This document shows positions 54,395 through 63,882 of a stretch of DNA of 64,000 bases, in pieces. Under the pieces are notes generated by a model that ran no database searches, was not told the DNA's origin, and worked only from the letters and a program-made list of their open reading frames with translations. Source of the stretch: Pedobacter sp. PAMC26386 (GTDB lineage: Bacteria; Bacteroidota; Bacteroidia; Sphingobacteriales; Sphingobacteriaceae); NCBI GenBank assembly GCA_014302835.1, contig CP060294.1:310001-374000 (forward strand). Direction: 5' to 3'. Made by a program: the position numbers and the translations under genes. Positions within the stretch are counted from its first letter, which is position 1; each line of letters begins with the position of its first letter.

Positions 54395-54478
54395 GCCCGG
54401 ATGGCGAAATTGGTAAACGTTGCGGTCTCAGAAGCCGTTGGAGTAAGATCCTTGAGAGTTCGAGTCTCTCTTCGGGCA
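54395..54478 (+). tRNA. tRNA-Leu (CAG)
   Basis: Acceptor GCCCGGA (54395-54401) pairs with TTCGGGC (54471-54477). The anticodon arm GCGGT/GCCGT carries CTCAGAA with anticodon CAG at 54429-54431. Long variable arm (class II) and T arm GTTCGAGTC. CCA is not encoded directly after the discriminator A. Confidence 0.95.
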
Positions 54479-54498
54479 CACCAATATCAAAGCTCTTT

Positions 54499-54529
54499 AT
54501 AGCCTGTAAACCGAAAGTTTACAGGCTAT
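54499..54529 (+). terminator. Hairpin after tRNA-Leu
   Basis: ATAGCCTGTAAAC and its complement around the loop CGAAA; no T-run follows. The rest of the gap up to 54709 shows no gene. Confidence 0.6.
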
Positions 54530-54709
54530 CATGTTTAGCAGCAGATTCAGTGCTGTACACTTAAAATCATAGAATTTAACTCTTTTCTAATTAAGCTTAG
54601 CAACACTTCTGTATATAAAGTCAAATCTTTCCGTACAGAAGTTTTTGCCATTACTAATCTCTAATTTTATAAAACAAGCAGATATTCCTGCATTTTAGAG
54701 AGCTCCATA

Positions 54710-55729
54710 ATGGTAAATGAAAAAAATAAAAAGGGATTATCAACTATTCCTTATTCAGTATTAGACCTGGCTACAGTTGTAGCAGGAAAGACACCCTCAG
54801 ATACTTTTCGCAATAGCCTTGATCTGGCACAGAAGGTGGAAAAATTTGGTTACACCAGGTATTGGCTGGCAGAACATCATAATATGATTAGTGTAGCAAG
54901 TTCAGCAACTTCTCTGCTGATCGGGCATATAGCCGGAGGTACGCAGACAATCCGGGTAGGATCGGGAGGAATTATGTTACCCAATCACTCCCCTCTGATT
55001 GTTGCCGAACAGTTTGGAACCTTAGCCTCTTTATATCCTGGAAGAATAGATTTGGGGCTTGGTCGTGCTCCGGGCACCGATCAAACCACCGCAATGGCGA
55101 TAAGAGGAGAAAGATTTAATGCAGTGCATGATTTTCCGCAGGATATTATCAAATTACAAGCATTCTTTTCAGCGGATAATGCAAGTAGTCGTGTCAGAGC
55201 AATTCCGGGTGAAGGGTTAGATATTCCAATCTGGGTATTAGGATCCAGTACAGATAGTGCTCGTTTGGCTGCCGCAATGGGACTTCCCTATGCTTTTGCA
55301 AGTCATTTTGCCCCGGCTCAGTTCCTGACGGCAATTAACCTTTATCGTCAGAATTTCAAACCTTCGGAACATTTAAAAACCCCGTATGTGATTTCCTGTA
55401 TAAATGTAATTGCTGCGGATACAGATGCTGAGGCTAACAAATTATCAACTTCTTTAAAGCGATTTTTTATGGGGGTAGTAACTGGCAAACTGGAGCTGTT
55501 ACAGCCACCGGTTGATAATATGAATGGCGTGTGGACGGATTATGAAGAAGAAGCTGTTAATCAAATGATTGCCTGCTCTTTCTTTGGTGGACCAAAAACT
55601 ATCAAAGAAGATATGGAGTTATTTATTCAACAGACACAGGTGGATGAAATTATGGTTACGTCTCACATTTTTGATCATCAAGCGAGAGTTCATTCTTACG
55701 AACTTTTTGCAGAGATAATGAAAGGTTAA
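54710..55729 (+). CDS. LLM-class flavin-dependent oxidoreductase (luciferase-like)
   Basis: 339 residues of a bacterial-luciferase-like TIM barrel: STIPYSVLDLATV, RYWLAEHHNM near 50, GSGGIMLPNHSPLIVAEQFGTLASLYPGRIDLGLGRAPGTD in pieces, and PIWVLGSSTDSARLAAAMGLPYAFASHF. The family uses reduced FMN or F420 to oxidise varied compounds; this subtype (often named MsnO8 or YhbW-like) has no certain substrate. It precedes an aldo/keto reductase gene on the same strand, separated by 107 bp with a short tandem repeat. Confidence 0.92.
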   Translation: MVNEKNKKGLSTIPYSVLDLATVVAGKTPSDTFRNSLDLAQKVEKFGYTRYWLAEHHNMISVASSATSLLIGHIAGGTQTIRVGSGGIMLPNHSPLIVAEQFGTLASLYPGRIDLGLGRAPGTDQTTAMAIRGERFNAVHDFPQDIIKLQAFFSADNASSRVRAIPGEGLDIPIWVLGSSTDSARLAAAMGLPYAFASHFAPAQFLTAINLYRQNFKPSEHLKTPYVISCINVIAADTDAEANKLSTSLKRFFMGVVTGKLELLQPPVDNMNGVWTDYEEEAVNQMIACSFFGGPKTIKEDMELFIQQTQVDEIMVTSHIFDHQARVHSYELFAEIMKG

Positions 55730-55769
55730 TACGAGTCAAAAACAATTAGCGAGACCTTCTGTTTTTCTT

Positions 55770-55803
55770 GTAGAAGTAGAAGTAGAAGTAGAAGTAGAAG
55801 TAG
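55770..55803 (+). repeat. Hexanucleotide tandem repeat (GTAGAA)5.7
   Basis: Five full copies of GTAGAA plus GTAG, lying between the two oxidoreductase genes, 34 bp before the ATG of the aldo/keto reductase. The position in the presumed leader or promoter makes copy-number change potentially regulatory. Confidence 0.9.
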
Positions 55804-55836
55804 TGAAAAATAGAATTAGATTATAACAGATATAGA

Positions 55837-56874
55837 ATGGAATATAGACAATTAGGCGCTTCGGGTCTTAAAGTACCCGTATTAAGTTTTGGTACTGCTA
55901 CTTTTGGTGGCGGAAATGAGTTTTTTAAAGCTTGGGGAAGTACTCAGGTAGATGAAGCCAGCAGATTAATTAATCTTTGCCTGGATGCTGGAGTTAACCT
56001 GTTCGATACCGCAAATGTGTATTCTAATGGACTTTCAGAAGAAATTTTAGGTCAGGCCTTAAAAGGACTTCGGGATAAAGTACTGATATCTACCAAAGCC
56101 ACATTTGCTATGGGTGACGGACCGAATGACCTGGGATCTTCCCGGTTTCATTTACTTAAACAATGTGAAGACAGTTTGAAAAGACTGAAGACAGACCATA
56201 TTGATATCTATCATATGCATGGTTTTGATGGTAATACACCCGTAGAAGAAACTTTAAAAACATTGGAAAACCTGGTTGAAAGTGGTAAAGTCCGTTATAT
56301 TGCCTGTTCTAATTTCTCAGGGTGGCATTTAATGAAGTCTCTATCAGTCTCTGAAAGGTACGGATGGTCAAGATATATTGCTCATCAGGCCTATTATTCT
56401 TTACTTGATCGTGAATTTGAGTGGGAATTAATGCCGCTTGGAATTGATCAGAAAGTAGGAACTATTGTTTGGAGTCCGCTGGCCTCTGGTCGTTTATCAG
56501 GGAAATACAGACGTAACCAGCCGCTTCCTGAAAATAATCGTGTTCAGCAAGGTGGTGGTCATGGGCCAGCTTTAAATGAGGAACGTCTTTATACAATAAT
56601 GGATGCACTTGATGAAGTATCAGCTGAATCTGGTAAATCTGTTGCGCAAATTTCTCTTAATTGGTTATTGCAGCGGCCTACAGTGTCCAACATTGTTATA
56701 GGAGCGAGAAATGAAGAGCAACTGAAACAAAATCTCGAATCGGTAGGCTGGAACCTTACTGTTGATCAGGTTAAAAAACTGGATGAGGCAACTAAACAGG
56801 AACCGATTTATCCTTATTGGCACCAAAGACAAAGTGAAATGTTAAATCCATTGCCTGAATTTTATAAAGGATAG
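55837..56874 (+). CDS. Aldo/keto reductase
   Basis: 345 residues. NAD(P)H-dependent TIM-barrel reductase: MEYRQLGASGLKVPVLSFGTATFGG, active-site Asp/Tyr in LFDTANVYSNGLSEE, Lys in VLISTKATFAMG, His in DIYHMHGFDG, and the cofactor-binding NIVIGARNEEQLKQNL. The GASGLKVP start and length fit the YghZ/potassium-channel-beta-like subgroup. It reduces aldehydes or ketones in the cytoplasm; the substrate is unknown. Probably cotranscribed with the flavin oxidoreductase gene. Confidence 0.93.
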   Translation: MEYRQLGASGLKVPVLSFGTATFGGGNEFFKAWGSTQVDEASRLINLCLDAGVNLFDTANVYSNGLSEEILGQALKGLRDKVLISTKATFAMGDGPNDLGSSRFHLLKQCEDSLKRLKTDHIDIYHMHGFDGNTPVEETLKTLENLVESGKVRYIACSNFSGWHLMKSLSVSERYGWSRYIAHQAYYSLLDREFEWELMPLGIDQKVGTIVWSPLASGRLSGKYRRNQPLPENNRVQQGGGHGPALNEERLYTIMDALDEVSAESGKSVAQISLNWLLQRPTVSNIVIGARNEEQLKQNLESVGWNLTVDQVKKLDEATKQEPIYPYWHQRQSEMLNPLPEFYKG

Positions 56875-56904
56875 TATTCTTTTTAGCATGTTTAAAAAAA
56901 ATGA

Positions 56905-56937
56905 CCGTCTTTCAGTATCGCTGGGAGACGTTTTTTT
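56905..56937 (+). terminator. Rho-independent terminator after aldo/keto reductase
   Basis: Stem CGTCT...AGACG with an inner CAG/CTG pairing, followed by seven T. Confidence 0.75.
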
Positions 56938-57094
56938 ATGCGCTGACAGTACTCATGCCAAGTTTTTCGAGAAAACAAGGAGATTATAACTCGAAATAAG
57001 TGGAATAATCGATTTAACCGTTTTTTACGTTATTCGAATTAGTTTTCAGAACCCCTCCGTAAGAATTATTATCTTTATTTATTCTAAATTGATA

Positions 57095-57124
57095 TTGCGC
57101 AGATCAAATAGTCTTGTATATTTG
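57095..57124 (+). promoter_or_regulatory. Promoter of TonB receptor at 57152
   Basis: TTG (57095-57097), spacer of exactly 19 bases, TATATTTG (57117-57124), a full match to the Bacteroidota consensus. It lies after the TTG codon at 57089 where the open frame begins, so the real start must be ATG 57152. Confidence 0.75.
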
Positions 57125-57151
57125 CGTTTCTTTAAACCAAATCTAAATAAC

Positions 57152-59590
57152 ATGCATAAAATCTCTACCAGATCTTTTTATTTCACCCTTATATTAATGA
57201 TGCTGATTTCCGGAATGGCAATAGCCCAATCAAAATCTGGATCTATTAAAGGAATAATTAAGTCCAGTGACGGGCAGATTGCTTCATTTGTGAATGTTGG
57301 GCTGAAAGAAATTCCTAAATCAACAATCTCTGGTGAGGATGGTCAATTCTTATTGAAAAATGTCCCAGCAGGCAATTATACGCTTAAGGTTTCTTTTGTT
57401 GGATCAAAAGTACAGGAACAAAAGATAAATGTTTTAGCTGGACAAGTATTGAAAATAGATTTTACACTTAAAGAAAGTGCAGATCAACTTAATGAAGTAC
57501 AGATATCTGGTTATACGACTGGTAAAAGACCAGTGACCATAGGTAAATCAAATATTAAACCAATGGATTTGCCGCAAAGCGTTCAGGTTATCGGTGCTCA
57601 GGTCATTGCAGATCAACAGATCAACCGTTTAAGTGATGCATTGAAAAATGCAAATGGTGTTGCAGTAGGAGCAAGCAGAGGCTCAACATCTGATAATTTT
57701 TATGCACGTGGATATAGCCTTGGTGCTAATAACATTCTTAAAAATGGAGCGAGAGTTAATACAGGTGCAATGCCAGAGGCTTCTACTTTGGAGTCGGTTG
57801 AGATTTTAAAAGGTAGCGCTGCACTCCTTTATGGTGGGGTAAGTGGTGGGGCTGTGGTCAACATGGTTACTAAAAAGCCTCAGTTTGAATATGGTGGTGA
57901 AGTTTCTATGCGGGCTGGTAGTTATGATTTTTACAAACCTACAATTGATTTGTATGGCCCGATAAATAAGAATCTTGCTTTTCGTGTAATTGGTACTTAT
58001 GAAAATGCAGGTAGTTTCCGGGATAACGTAAAATCAAATCGCTTTTATGTAAACCCTTCTTTGCTTTATAAAATTGGGAATAAAACGGAGATTTTATTTC
58101 AGGCTGATTATTTGAATACAGATTTTACGCCGGATTTCGGATTTGGAACAGTGGGTAATGTGATTCAGGAGAATACACCGCGTTCTAAATTTATCAATAC
58201 TCCCTGGGCTTATAATAAAGTAAAACAAACCAGCGCACAGGTGAACGTAAATCACAAGTTCAACGAAAATTGGAAATTGACTGCTTTAGCTACTTTAGGC
58301 AATTTTAAGAGAGATTATTTTTCTACTGAAAGACCAGCTGCAATAGCAAATGGAGACTGGTACCGCTCACTAACCCGTTCAAGAACAAATGAAAATTCAT
58401 ATAATGAACAGGTTAATCTAACAGGAAGTTTTTATACTGGTTCTATAAAACATGATGTCCTGATTGGTGCGGATGCAGATCAGACAAATTTGCTTACTTA
58501 CGGATATAATAATCCAAATGACAAGTTTTTTAAAGGCACGAATCCTAATCCGAACACCCCATTTTATGATGTAATCAACCTACTTGATCCGAATAAATTT
58601 ATTGCCCGCACAGACATTCCAGATACCTATGTAATAGCTGAAACAAAGGCACCTGTCTATCGCATGGGGACTTTTGTTCAGGACCTGATTACGATTACTG
58701 ATAAATTCAAAGTTTTAGCGGGTATTCGTTGGTCATACCAAAACTCACCGAGAACGAGTATTGACTCTACTCTTGTGAATAAGCAATCCAGAGGTGCAGC
58801 TATTCAGAAAGATAAAGCATTTTCACCTAAATTTGCACTGATTTATCAGCCTGTTAAAAGTACCTCAGTTTATGTGAGCTACTCGAGCAGTTTTGTACCT
58901 AATACAGGTACGGATATCTATGGGTCTGCTCTTCCAGCGTCTACTCTGGACCAGTATGAAGCAGGTGTGAAGAATGATTTTCTTGATGGTAGGTTGTCGG
59001 CTAGTGTAACCGCTTACAGGATCATTAACAACAAAACTGCACAAACTGCTCCTGCTAAACTTGGTGGCGCACCAAACTCAAACACAGATTCTAATATAAA
59101 AGAGATTACAGGTAAGACAGCCAGTGACGGAGTAGAGATTGATCTTACAGGTAAAATAGTTGATGGATTAAGTTTCCTTGCCGGATATAGTTATAATTTT
59201 ATGCGGTATACTAAGACAGTAGCTGATATTGGTCTTGTTGAAGGAAGACGTTTGGTTGGAACCATAAAAAATACAGCCAACGGAACAGTATTCTATACTT
59301 TTAATGAAGGACAGTTAAAAGGATTGAAGCTGGGAACATCTGTATTTTATGTAGGAGCACGTAACGGTGGCCGTGATGATAACAAAACTGCTTCGAAATC
59401 TACCGGTACAATTCCTCTTAAACCTTTTACAACCGTAGACTTCTCTGCCGGATACAGCTTCAGTCAATTTTCTATTCTTGCTAAACTATCAAACATAGGG
59501 AATACTTATAACTATTATGTACATGAAAACTATAGCATTAATCCAATTCCACCGCGTCAGTTCATGACAACGTTGTCTTATAAATTTTAG
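57152..59590 (+). CDS. TonB-dependent siderophore receptor
   Basis: 812 residues from ATG 57152. Signal peptide SFYFTLILMMLISGMAIAQ, carboxypeptidase-regulatory-like domain (IKGIIKSSDGQIASFVNVGL, NVPAGNYTLKVSFVG), plug beginning with TTGKRPVTIGKSNIKPMDLPQSVQVIG, which is typical of siderophore receptors (FhuA/FecA-like 'LPQSVQVI'), FYARGYSLGANNILKNG, ESVEILKGSAALLYGGVSGGAVVNMVTK in pieces, and a barrel ending QFMTTLSYKF. The following PepSY membrane protein supports ferric-siderophore use. An optimal promoter and a half palindrome (TTATTCTAAATTG) lie upstream. Confidence 0.94.
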   Translation: MHKISTRSFYFTLILMMLISGMAIAQSKSGSIKGIIKSSDGQIASFVNVGLKEIPKSTISGEDGQFLLKNVPAGNYTLKVSFVGSKVQEQKINVLAGQVLKIDFTLKESADQLNEVQISGYTTGKRPVTIGKSNIKPMDLPQSVQVIGAQVIADQQINRLSDALKNANGVAVGASRGSTSDNFYARGYSLGANNILKNGARVNTGAMPEASTLESVEILKGSAALLYGGVSGGAVVNMVTKKPQFEYGGEVSMRAGSYDFYKPTIDLYGPINKNLAFRVIGTYENAGSFRDNVKSNRFYVNPSLLYKIGNKTEILFQADYLNTDFTPDFGFGTVGNVIQENTPRSKFINTPWAYNKVKQTSAQVNVNHKFNENWKLTALATLGNFKRDYFSTERPAAIANGDWYRSLTRSRTNENSYNEQVNLTGSFYTGSIKHDVLIGADADQTNLLTYGYNNPNDKFFKGTNPNPNTPFYDVINLLDPNKFIARTDIPDTYVIAETKAPVYRMGTFVQDLITITDKFKVLAGIRWSYQNSPRTSIDSTLVNKQSRGAAIQKDKAFSPKFALIYQPVKSTSVYVSYSSSFVPNTGTDIYGSALPASTLDQYEAGVKNDFLDGRLSASVTAYRIINNKTAQTAPAKLGGAPNSNTDSNIKEITGKTASDGVEIDLTGKIVDGLSFLAGYSYNFMRYTKTVADIGLVEGRRLVGTIKNTANGTVFYTFNEGQLKGLKLGTSVFYVGARNGGRDDNKTASKSTGTIPLKPFTTVDFSAGYSFSQFSILAKLSNIGNTYNYYVHENYSINPIPPRQFMTTLSYKF

Positions 59591-59612
59591 AATTAAGAAC
59601 TCAATAGATAAG

Positions 59613-59645
59613 AAAACCAGGTTCTGTTTAACAGAGTCTGGTTTT
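59613..59645. terminator. Hairpin after siderophore receptor
   Basis: AAAACCAG...CTGTT pairs with AACAG...CTGGTTTT with a two-base bulge on each side and a tiny loop; a T-rich stretch follows. Partial read-through into the PepSY gene is possible. Confidence 0.6.
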
Positions 59646-59706
59646 CGCTTTTTTAAAAATTAGACTATTAACCAACTCTATAAATTAACGCACTCACATT
59701 ATTTTT

Positions 59707-61059
59707 ATGGTAAAAAAGAAAAGGACAAAATGGGATATAACCCGTAAATTATTAAATGATATCCATTTGTGGATTGGTTTGGCTAGTGGATTAATAGTCT
59801 TATTAGTTTGCTTTAGCGGAACAATTTATGTTTTCAATACGGAAATCCGGGAAGCAGCCAATCCTGAACTTTTTAAAATAATTGAAGTAAAACATACCAG
59901 GTTAACCCCAGAAGGATTGGCCCTGAAAGTTGAACAAGCCAGTCTTGGAAAGGTAGTCGCAATGAAAATTCCGGCCAATCCGCAACATACCTGGCAATTC
60001 AGTGTGCGCAAGAAAGAAATTGATAAAGGCGGAAGTAAAGTTGAAACTGATATACAAGGACAAAGGCCAGCCGCTCAGGAAGGTGAAAAGAGGCCTCACA
60101 AAAAGGAGCATAACAAAGGTAGAGGGAAAGATGAAAAGAAGGGTAAATCTGCTGAAAAGGGTGGTGGAAGACCGGTCATTTATTATGTAAATCCTTACAC
60201 TGGTGAAATTCTGGGGAACTCCGCGTCACTTAAATCGTCAGCTGTCAATTTTATGGGCTACATGTTTAGTCTTCACCGGTGGTTATTACTTGATAAAATC
60301 GAAAAGCCGATTTTTGGCGAATTAGAAAATCGTAAACTAGGCAGTTATATTACAGGTACTGCCACTATCATATTTACCTTGGGCGTAATTACAGGAATTG
60401 CAATCTGGTTCCCACGTAAAATGAAATCGTGGAAACAAGGTCTAAAAGTGAAATGGAGCGGGAGTTGGAAACGTATAAATCATGATTTGCATAATACACT
60501 TGGATTCTATTCTTGTATCTTTTTATTTCTGATGGGGATTACAGGCCCTTTATTTTCCTTTAGCTGGTATAGAGATGGGTTGAGAATGACTTTAGGTACT
60601 TACAAAGCAGAAGGTAAAGGAGAGGAAAAAGTTCTTTCTTCAAAATTGATATCCGGGCGTACAAACAGACTGACTGTTACGGATTACCTTACTGTTGCAA
60701 ATAATATATTTGACTATAGTGGCGATTATTCTGTTAACTTACCGAAGGATTCTGCTGGTACAGTAAATGTGATGAAATATAAGAATGGTTTTTTTGCCCC
60801 ATCTGCTGCTGATAAACTGACACTAGATCAATATTCTGGAAAAGTGCTGGATGTTGTGAAGTTTAGTGATCTTCCTTTTAACGAAAGAATTTCAGGATCT
60901 CTTAAATCTCTTCATCTGGGAGATGTTTACGGCATGTTTACTAAACTTATTTACTTTCTCGCTTGTCTGATCGCAACCAGTCTGCCAGTTACCGGCACAT
61001 TGATCTGGCTTAATAAAATGAAGAAAAAGAAAAAACCAATGAAAGCCTTAGTTATTTAA
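59707..61059 (+). CDS. PepSY-associated TM helix protein (putative siderophore-iron reductase)
   Basis: 450 residues, with four membrane helices: LIVLLVCFSGTIYVFNT (about 20-40), a second near 215-240 (TGTATIIFTLGVITGIAIWF), a third near 270 (LGFYSCIFLFLMGITGPLFSF) and a last at 415-435. Conserved His in MFSLHRWLL and INHDLHNTLGFYS match PepSY_TM proteins, which may bind haem. PepSY domains lie between helices. A Lys/Glu-rich insert of about 45 residues (110-155) is unusual. Next to a siderophore receptor this family is thought to reduce ferric siderophores in the periplasm; here that is inference. Confidence 0.9.
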   Translation: MVKKKRTKWDITRKLLNDIHLWIGLASGLIVLLVCFSGTIYVFNTEIREAANPELFKIIEVKHTRLTPEGLALKVEQASLGKVVAMKIPANPQHTWQFSVRKKEIDKGGSKVETDIQGQRPAAQEGEKRPHKKEHNKGRGKDEKKGKSAEKGGGRPVIYYVNPYTGEILGNSASLKSSAVNFMGYMFSLHRWLLLDKIEKPIFGELENRKLGSYITGTATIIFTLGVITGIAIWFPRKMKSWKQGLKVKWSGSWKRINHDLHNTLGFYSCIFLFLMGITGPLFSFSWYRDGLRMTLGTYKAEGKGEEKVLSSKLISGRTNRLTVTDYLTVANNIFDYSGDYSVNLPKDSAGTVNVMKYKNGFFAPSAADKLTLDQYSGKVLDVVKFSDLPFNERISGSLKSLHLGDVYGMFTKLIYFLACLIATSLPVTGTLIWLNKMKKKKKPMKALVI

Positions 61060-61170
61060 TGACTGTCAAGTGCTAAACCTGTTTAAATGATAAATTTAAA
61101 CAGAACTTAAACTATTTCCTTTTGATTAGGAACTGTAATTTGTAAATTAGCCTAAACTAAATATAAACTT

Positions 61171-61602
61171 ATGAGATATATTTCACTTCTATTACTTTTC
61201 ACGGCAATCTCTTTTACAGGTTTTGCGCAGAACAAAGATGCTATTCTAGGTCAGTGGGTTAATTCTACAGGAGAGGCACACGTTGAGATCTTTAAAAAAG
61301 AGTCTAAATATTTCGGTAAGATTGTATGGCTGAAAACCCCTAAAGATGAAAAGGGTAGTCCAAAACTAGATGTGAAAAATCCTGATGCAGCTTTAAAGTC
61401 AAGACCTATTTTAGGATTGGAAATGCTTAAAGATTTTGTTTTCGAAGACAACAAATGGACTGATGGTAAAATTTATGATCCTAAATCGGGCAAAACCTAT
61501 AGTTGTAACATGAATCTTAAAGATAACGGTGATTTGAATATGCGTGGTTATATCGGCATCTCAATAATTGGAAGATCTGAAGTTTGGAAAAAAGTTAAAT
61601 AA
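61171..61602 (+). CDS. DUF2147 family secreted protein
   Basis: 143 residues with signal peptide YISLLLLFTAISFTGFAQ. The body fits DUF2147: DAILGQWVNSTGEAHVEIFKKESKYFGKIVWL, LGLEMLKDFVFEDNKWTDGKIYDPKSGKTYSC and LNMRGYIGISIIGRSEVWKKV. A lipocalin-like fold is expected, role unknown. The stop and the next start share TAATG, so the two genes are coupled. Confidence 0.9.
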   Translation: MRYISLLLLFTAISFTGFAQNKDAILGQWVNSTGEAHVEIFKKESKYFGKIVWLKTPKDEKGSPKLDVKNPDAALKSRPILGLEMLKDFVFEDNKWTDGKIYDPKSGKTYSCNMNLKDNGDLNMRGYIGISIIGRSEVWKKVK

Positions 61603-62618
61603 TGCGAATACTCCTGTACCTTTTATTGCTGACGCCCTTTTCTTTATTTGCACAAACCTATGAACTGAGTACTATCAGTACTGGAACCAACACCAGTATC
61701 AGAGGAATGTCTGTTGTATCTGACAGTATTGCCTGGGTAAGTGGAAGTAATGGATTTGTTGGTAAAAGCACCAATGGAGGCAGGAAATGGACATGGACAA
61801 AACCCAAAGGGTATGAAAATCTCGATTTCAGAGATATTGAAGCCTTTGATGGAAATCATGCAGTAATCGTAAATGCAGGTTCTCCTGCTTATATTCTTCG
61901 GACAGAAGATGGAGGGAAGAGCTGGACTGAAACCTACAAAAACCTGGATTCTGCTATATTCCTCGACGGAATGTCATTCTGGGATAAAAAACATGGGATC
62001 ATCTTTGGTGATCCCATTCAAAACCATTTGCAGCTATTGATTACTGATGATGGTGGATGTACCTGGAAAGATGTCACCCCCAGATTAAAACAGACCACAG
62101 CGACAGGTGAAGCTGGTTTTGCAGCAAGCGGTACTGGAATTAAAACGATGGCAGGAGGAAAAGTCTGGATCGCTACAGGTGGTACTAAATCAAATATTTA
62201 TGCTTCTGATAATTATGGATTGAGCTGGAAAAGGTATGATTGCCCTATTTTGCACGGAAAGAGCAGTACCGGAGCCTTTTCTATCGATTTTTACAATGAA
62301 AATCAAGGAATAGTAGTTGGTGGTGATTACGAGAAAGATAAAGAAAACAGCAATAATGTCCTGTTAACCGATGATGGTGGTAAATCATGGACGAAACCTT
62401 CCAGACCAGTTTTTGGCTACCGTTCTGGGGTCATCTGGTATGACGATAAAACTTGTTTTGCTACAGGTACTTCAGGTACAGATGTTTCCAGAGATGGAGG
62501 AATGAACTGGTATCACCTATCTGAAGAAAGTTTCAATGTGATACAAAAGGCGAAAAAAGGCAAGCTGATTCTACTTGCCGGTAGTAAGGGGTTGATATAT
62601 AGCTTGAAAATTAAATAA
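61602..62618 (+). CDS. YCF48/BNR-type beta-propeller protein
   Basis: 338 residues, signal peptide LLYLLLLTPFSLFAQ. Repeated blades with the Ser-x-Asp-x-Gly-x-x-Trp type motif: STNGGRKWTW, TEDGGKSWTE, TDDGGCTWKD, SDNYGLSWKR, TDDGGKSWTK, SRDGGMNWYH, six in all, typical of photosystem-II-stability-factor-like (YCF48) or sialidase-like propellers. In heterotrophs such proteins are secreted and of unknown role. One base overlap with the DUF2147 gene; ends four bases from convergent pncB. Confidence 0.88.
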   Translation: MRILLYLLLLTPFSLFAQTYELSTISTGTNTSIRGMSVVSDSIAWVSGSNGFVGKSTNGGRKWTWTKPKGYENLDFRDIEAFDGNHAVIVNAGSPAYILRTEDGGKSWTETYKNLDSAIFLDGMSFWDKKHGIIFGDPIQNHLQLLITDDGGCTWKDVTPRLKQTTATGEAGFAASGTGIKTMAGGKVWIATGGTKSNIYASDNYGLSWKRYDCPILHGKSSTGAFSIDFYNENQGIVVGGDYEKDKENSNNVLLTDDGGKSWTKPSRPVFGYRSGVIWYDDKTCFATGTSGTDVSRDGGMNWYHLSEESFNVIQKAKKGKLILLAGSKGLIYSLKIK

Positions 62619-62622
62619 ATCT

Positions 62623-63807
62623 CTAATCTATTTCAAGAATCTCTTTAGCAAGATTAATCATTTTATCATTTCCAGTATACTTACCATGTTCATCAGATAA
62701 TTTGATCACGTCTGTCCACACTTCATTCTGGGGCTGTGCCTGTGTCATTTTAATCACAATATTCATTGGTGCAGGGCCTGCATCATTAGTCAGGTTAGTG
62801 CCTATGCCAAAGGAGATACCAATTTTATTGTGACAATGACCAGCAATGCGGGATACCTTCTCATAATTAAGCGCATCAGAGAAAATAATAGTTTTGGTTT
62901 TAGGGTCTATACCCATGCGTTGATAATGCGCAATCACTTTGTCGGCAAACAGTAATGGATCACCACTGTCATGTCTCACCCCATCAAATAACTTGGAAAA
63001 CATCTTGTCAAACTGTCTGAAGAATACATCAGTTGTATAGGTATCGGATAAAGCAATCCCCAGGTCTCCGCGAAAAACCTGTACCCAATGTTCTAATCCT
63101 AATGAGTTGGCCATTTTAAAACCATAACGCGCTGCATGGAACATAAACCACTCATGAGCATGTGTACCGATTGGTTTGGTCTGATTTACCATGGCCATAT
63201 GAACATTACTGGTCCCTATAAAAGACCCTTCCCCATATTTTTGGAGTGTTTGTAAAACCAAACGATGGATTGCATACGAATACCGTCTTCGTGTACCAAA
63301 CTCAGCAACAGTAACACCCAGATCGCGGTAATTTTCAATCTTTTTCTTTGTCCGTTCAATGACTTCTTCATTGCTGATCCTTACTGCATGAGTCATTTCA
63401 TAGAATAACTCGCAGATGAGAGACATTATCGGAACTTCCCATAAGATAGTACGATACCACAGCCCCTCGATATGTACTTCCAACTGATCACCCTGTTGTT
63501 CAATGCGTACTTCATCTGGCTGATAACGGTATCCTTCCAGAAAATCAAGATACAAAGGATCAAGATACGGGCAATTTACTTGTAAGAATTTTTTCTCTTC
63601 CCGGGTTAACCGCAATAAAGCCATTTCATTTACAGCCTTGCGTAGTGCATCACCAAATCCAGCAGGATAAACATGTTTTCCACGGTTTATGAATTTATAA
63701 CGAACCTTAGCATACGGAAATAAACGGATAACGCCCTGTTGCATGGTGAACTTATAAAAGTCATTATCAAGGATGGAAACTATTGTAGGGATAGGCTGTA
63801 TAGTCAT
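62623..63807 (-). CDS. pncB: Nicotinate phosphoribosyltransferase
   Basis: 394 residues. Converts nicotinate and PRPP to nicotinate mononucleotide in the NAD salvage pathway. Marks are SILDNDFYKFTMQQGV, EFGTRRRYSYAIHRLV, GTSNVHMAMVNQTKPIGTHAHEWFMFHAARYG with the phospho-accepting His, DVFFRQFDKMFSKLFDGVRHDSGDPLLFADKVI in pieces, and SFGIGTNLTNDAG. Length fits the E. coli type. Confidence 0.96.
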   Translation of the reverse strand: MTIQPIPTIVSILDNDFYKFTMQQGVIRLFPYAKVRYKFINRGKHVYPAGFGDALRKAVNEMALLRLTREEKKFLQVNCPYLDPLYLDFLEGYRYQPDEVRIEQQGDQLEVHIEGLWYRTILWEVPIMSLICELFYEMTHAVRISNEEVIERTKKKIENYRDLGVTVAEFGTRRRYSYAIHRLVLQTLQKYGEGSFIGTSNVHMAMVNQTKPIGTHAHEWFMFHAARYGFKMANSLGLEHWVQVFRGDLGIALSDTYTTDVFFRQFDKMFSKLFDGVRHDSGDPLLFADKVIAHYQRMGIDPKTKTIIFSDALNYEKVSRIAGHCHNKIGISFGIGTNLTNDAGPAPMNIVIKMTQAQPQNEVWTDVIKLSDEHGKYTGNDKMINLAKEILEID

Positions 63808-63882
63808 ATATTAAGGTATATATGAGCTACTATAACATAATTCGGGCCAGTAGCTCATTTAATTACCTTAAATATTTTTTAT

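Noticed and set aside
55770..55803. Short repeat as a CRISPR array
   Set aside because: Uninterrupted hexamers without spacers; no cas genes in the window.
57089..57151. TTG start of the siderophore receptor frame
   Set aside because: A full-consensus promoter (TTG-N19-TATATTTG) lies inside this extension, so it cannot be translated from that transcript; ATG 57152 starts the signal peptide.
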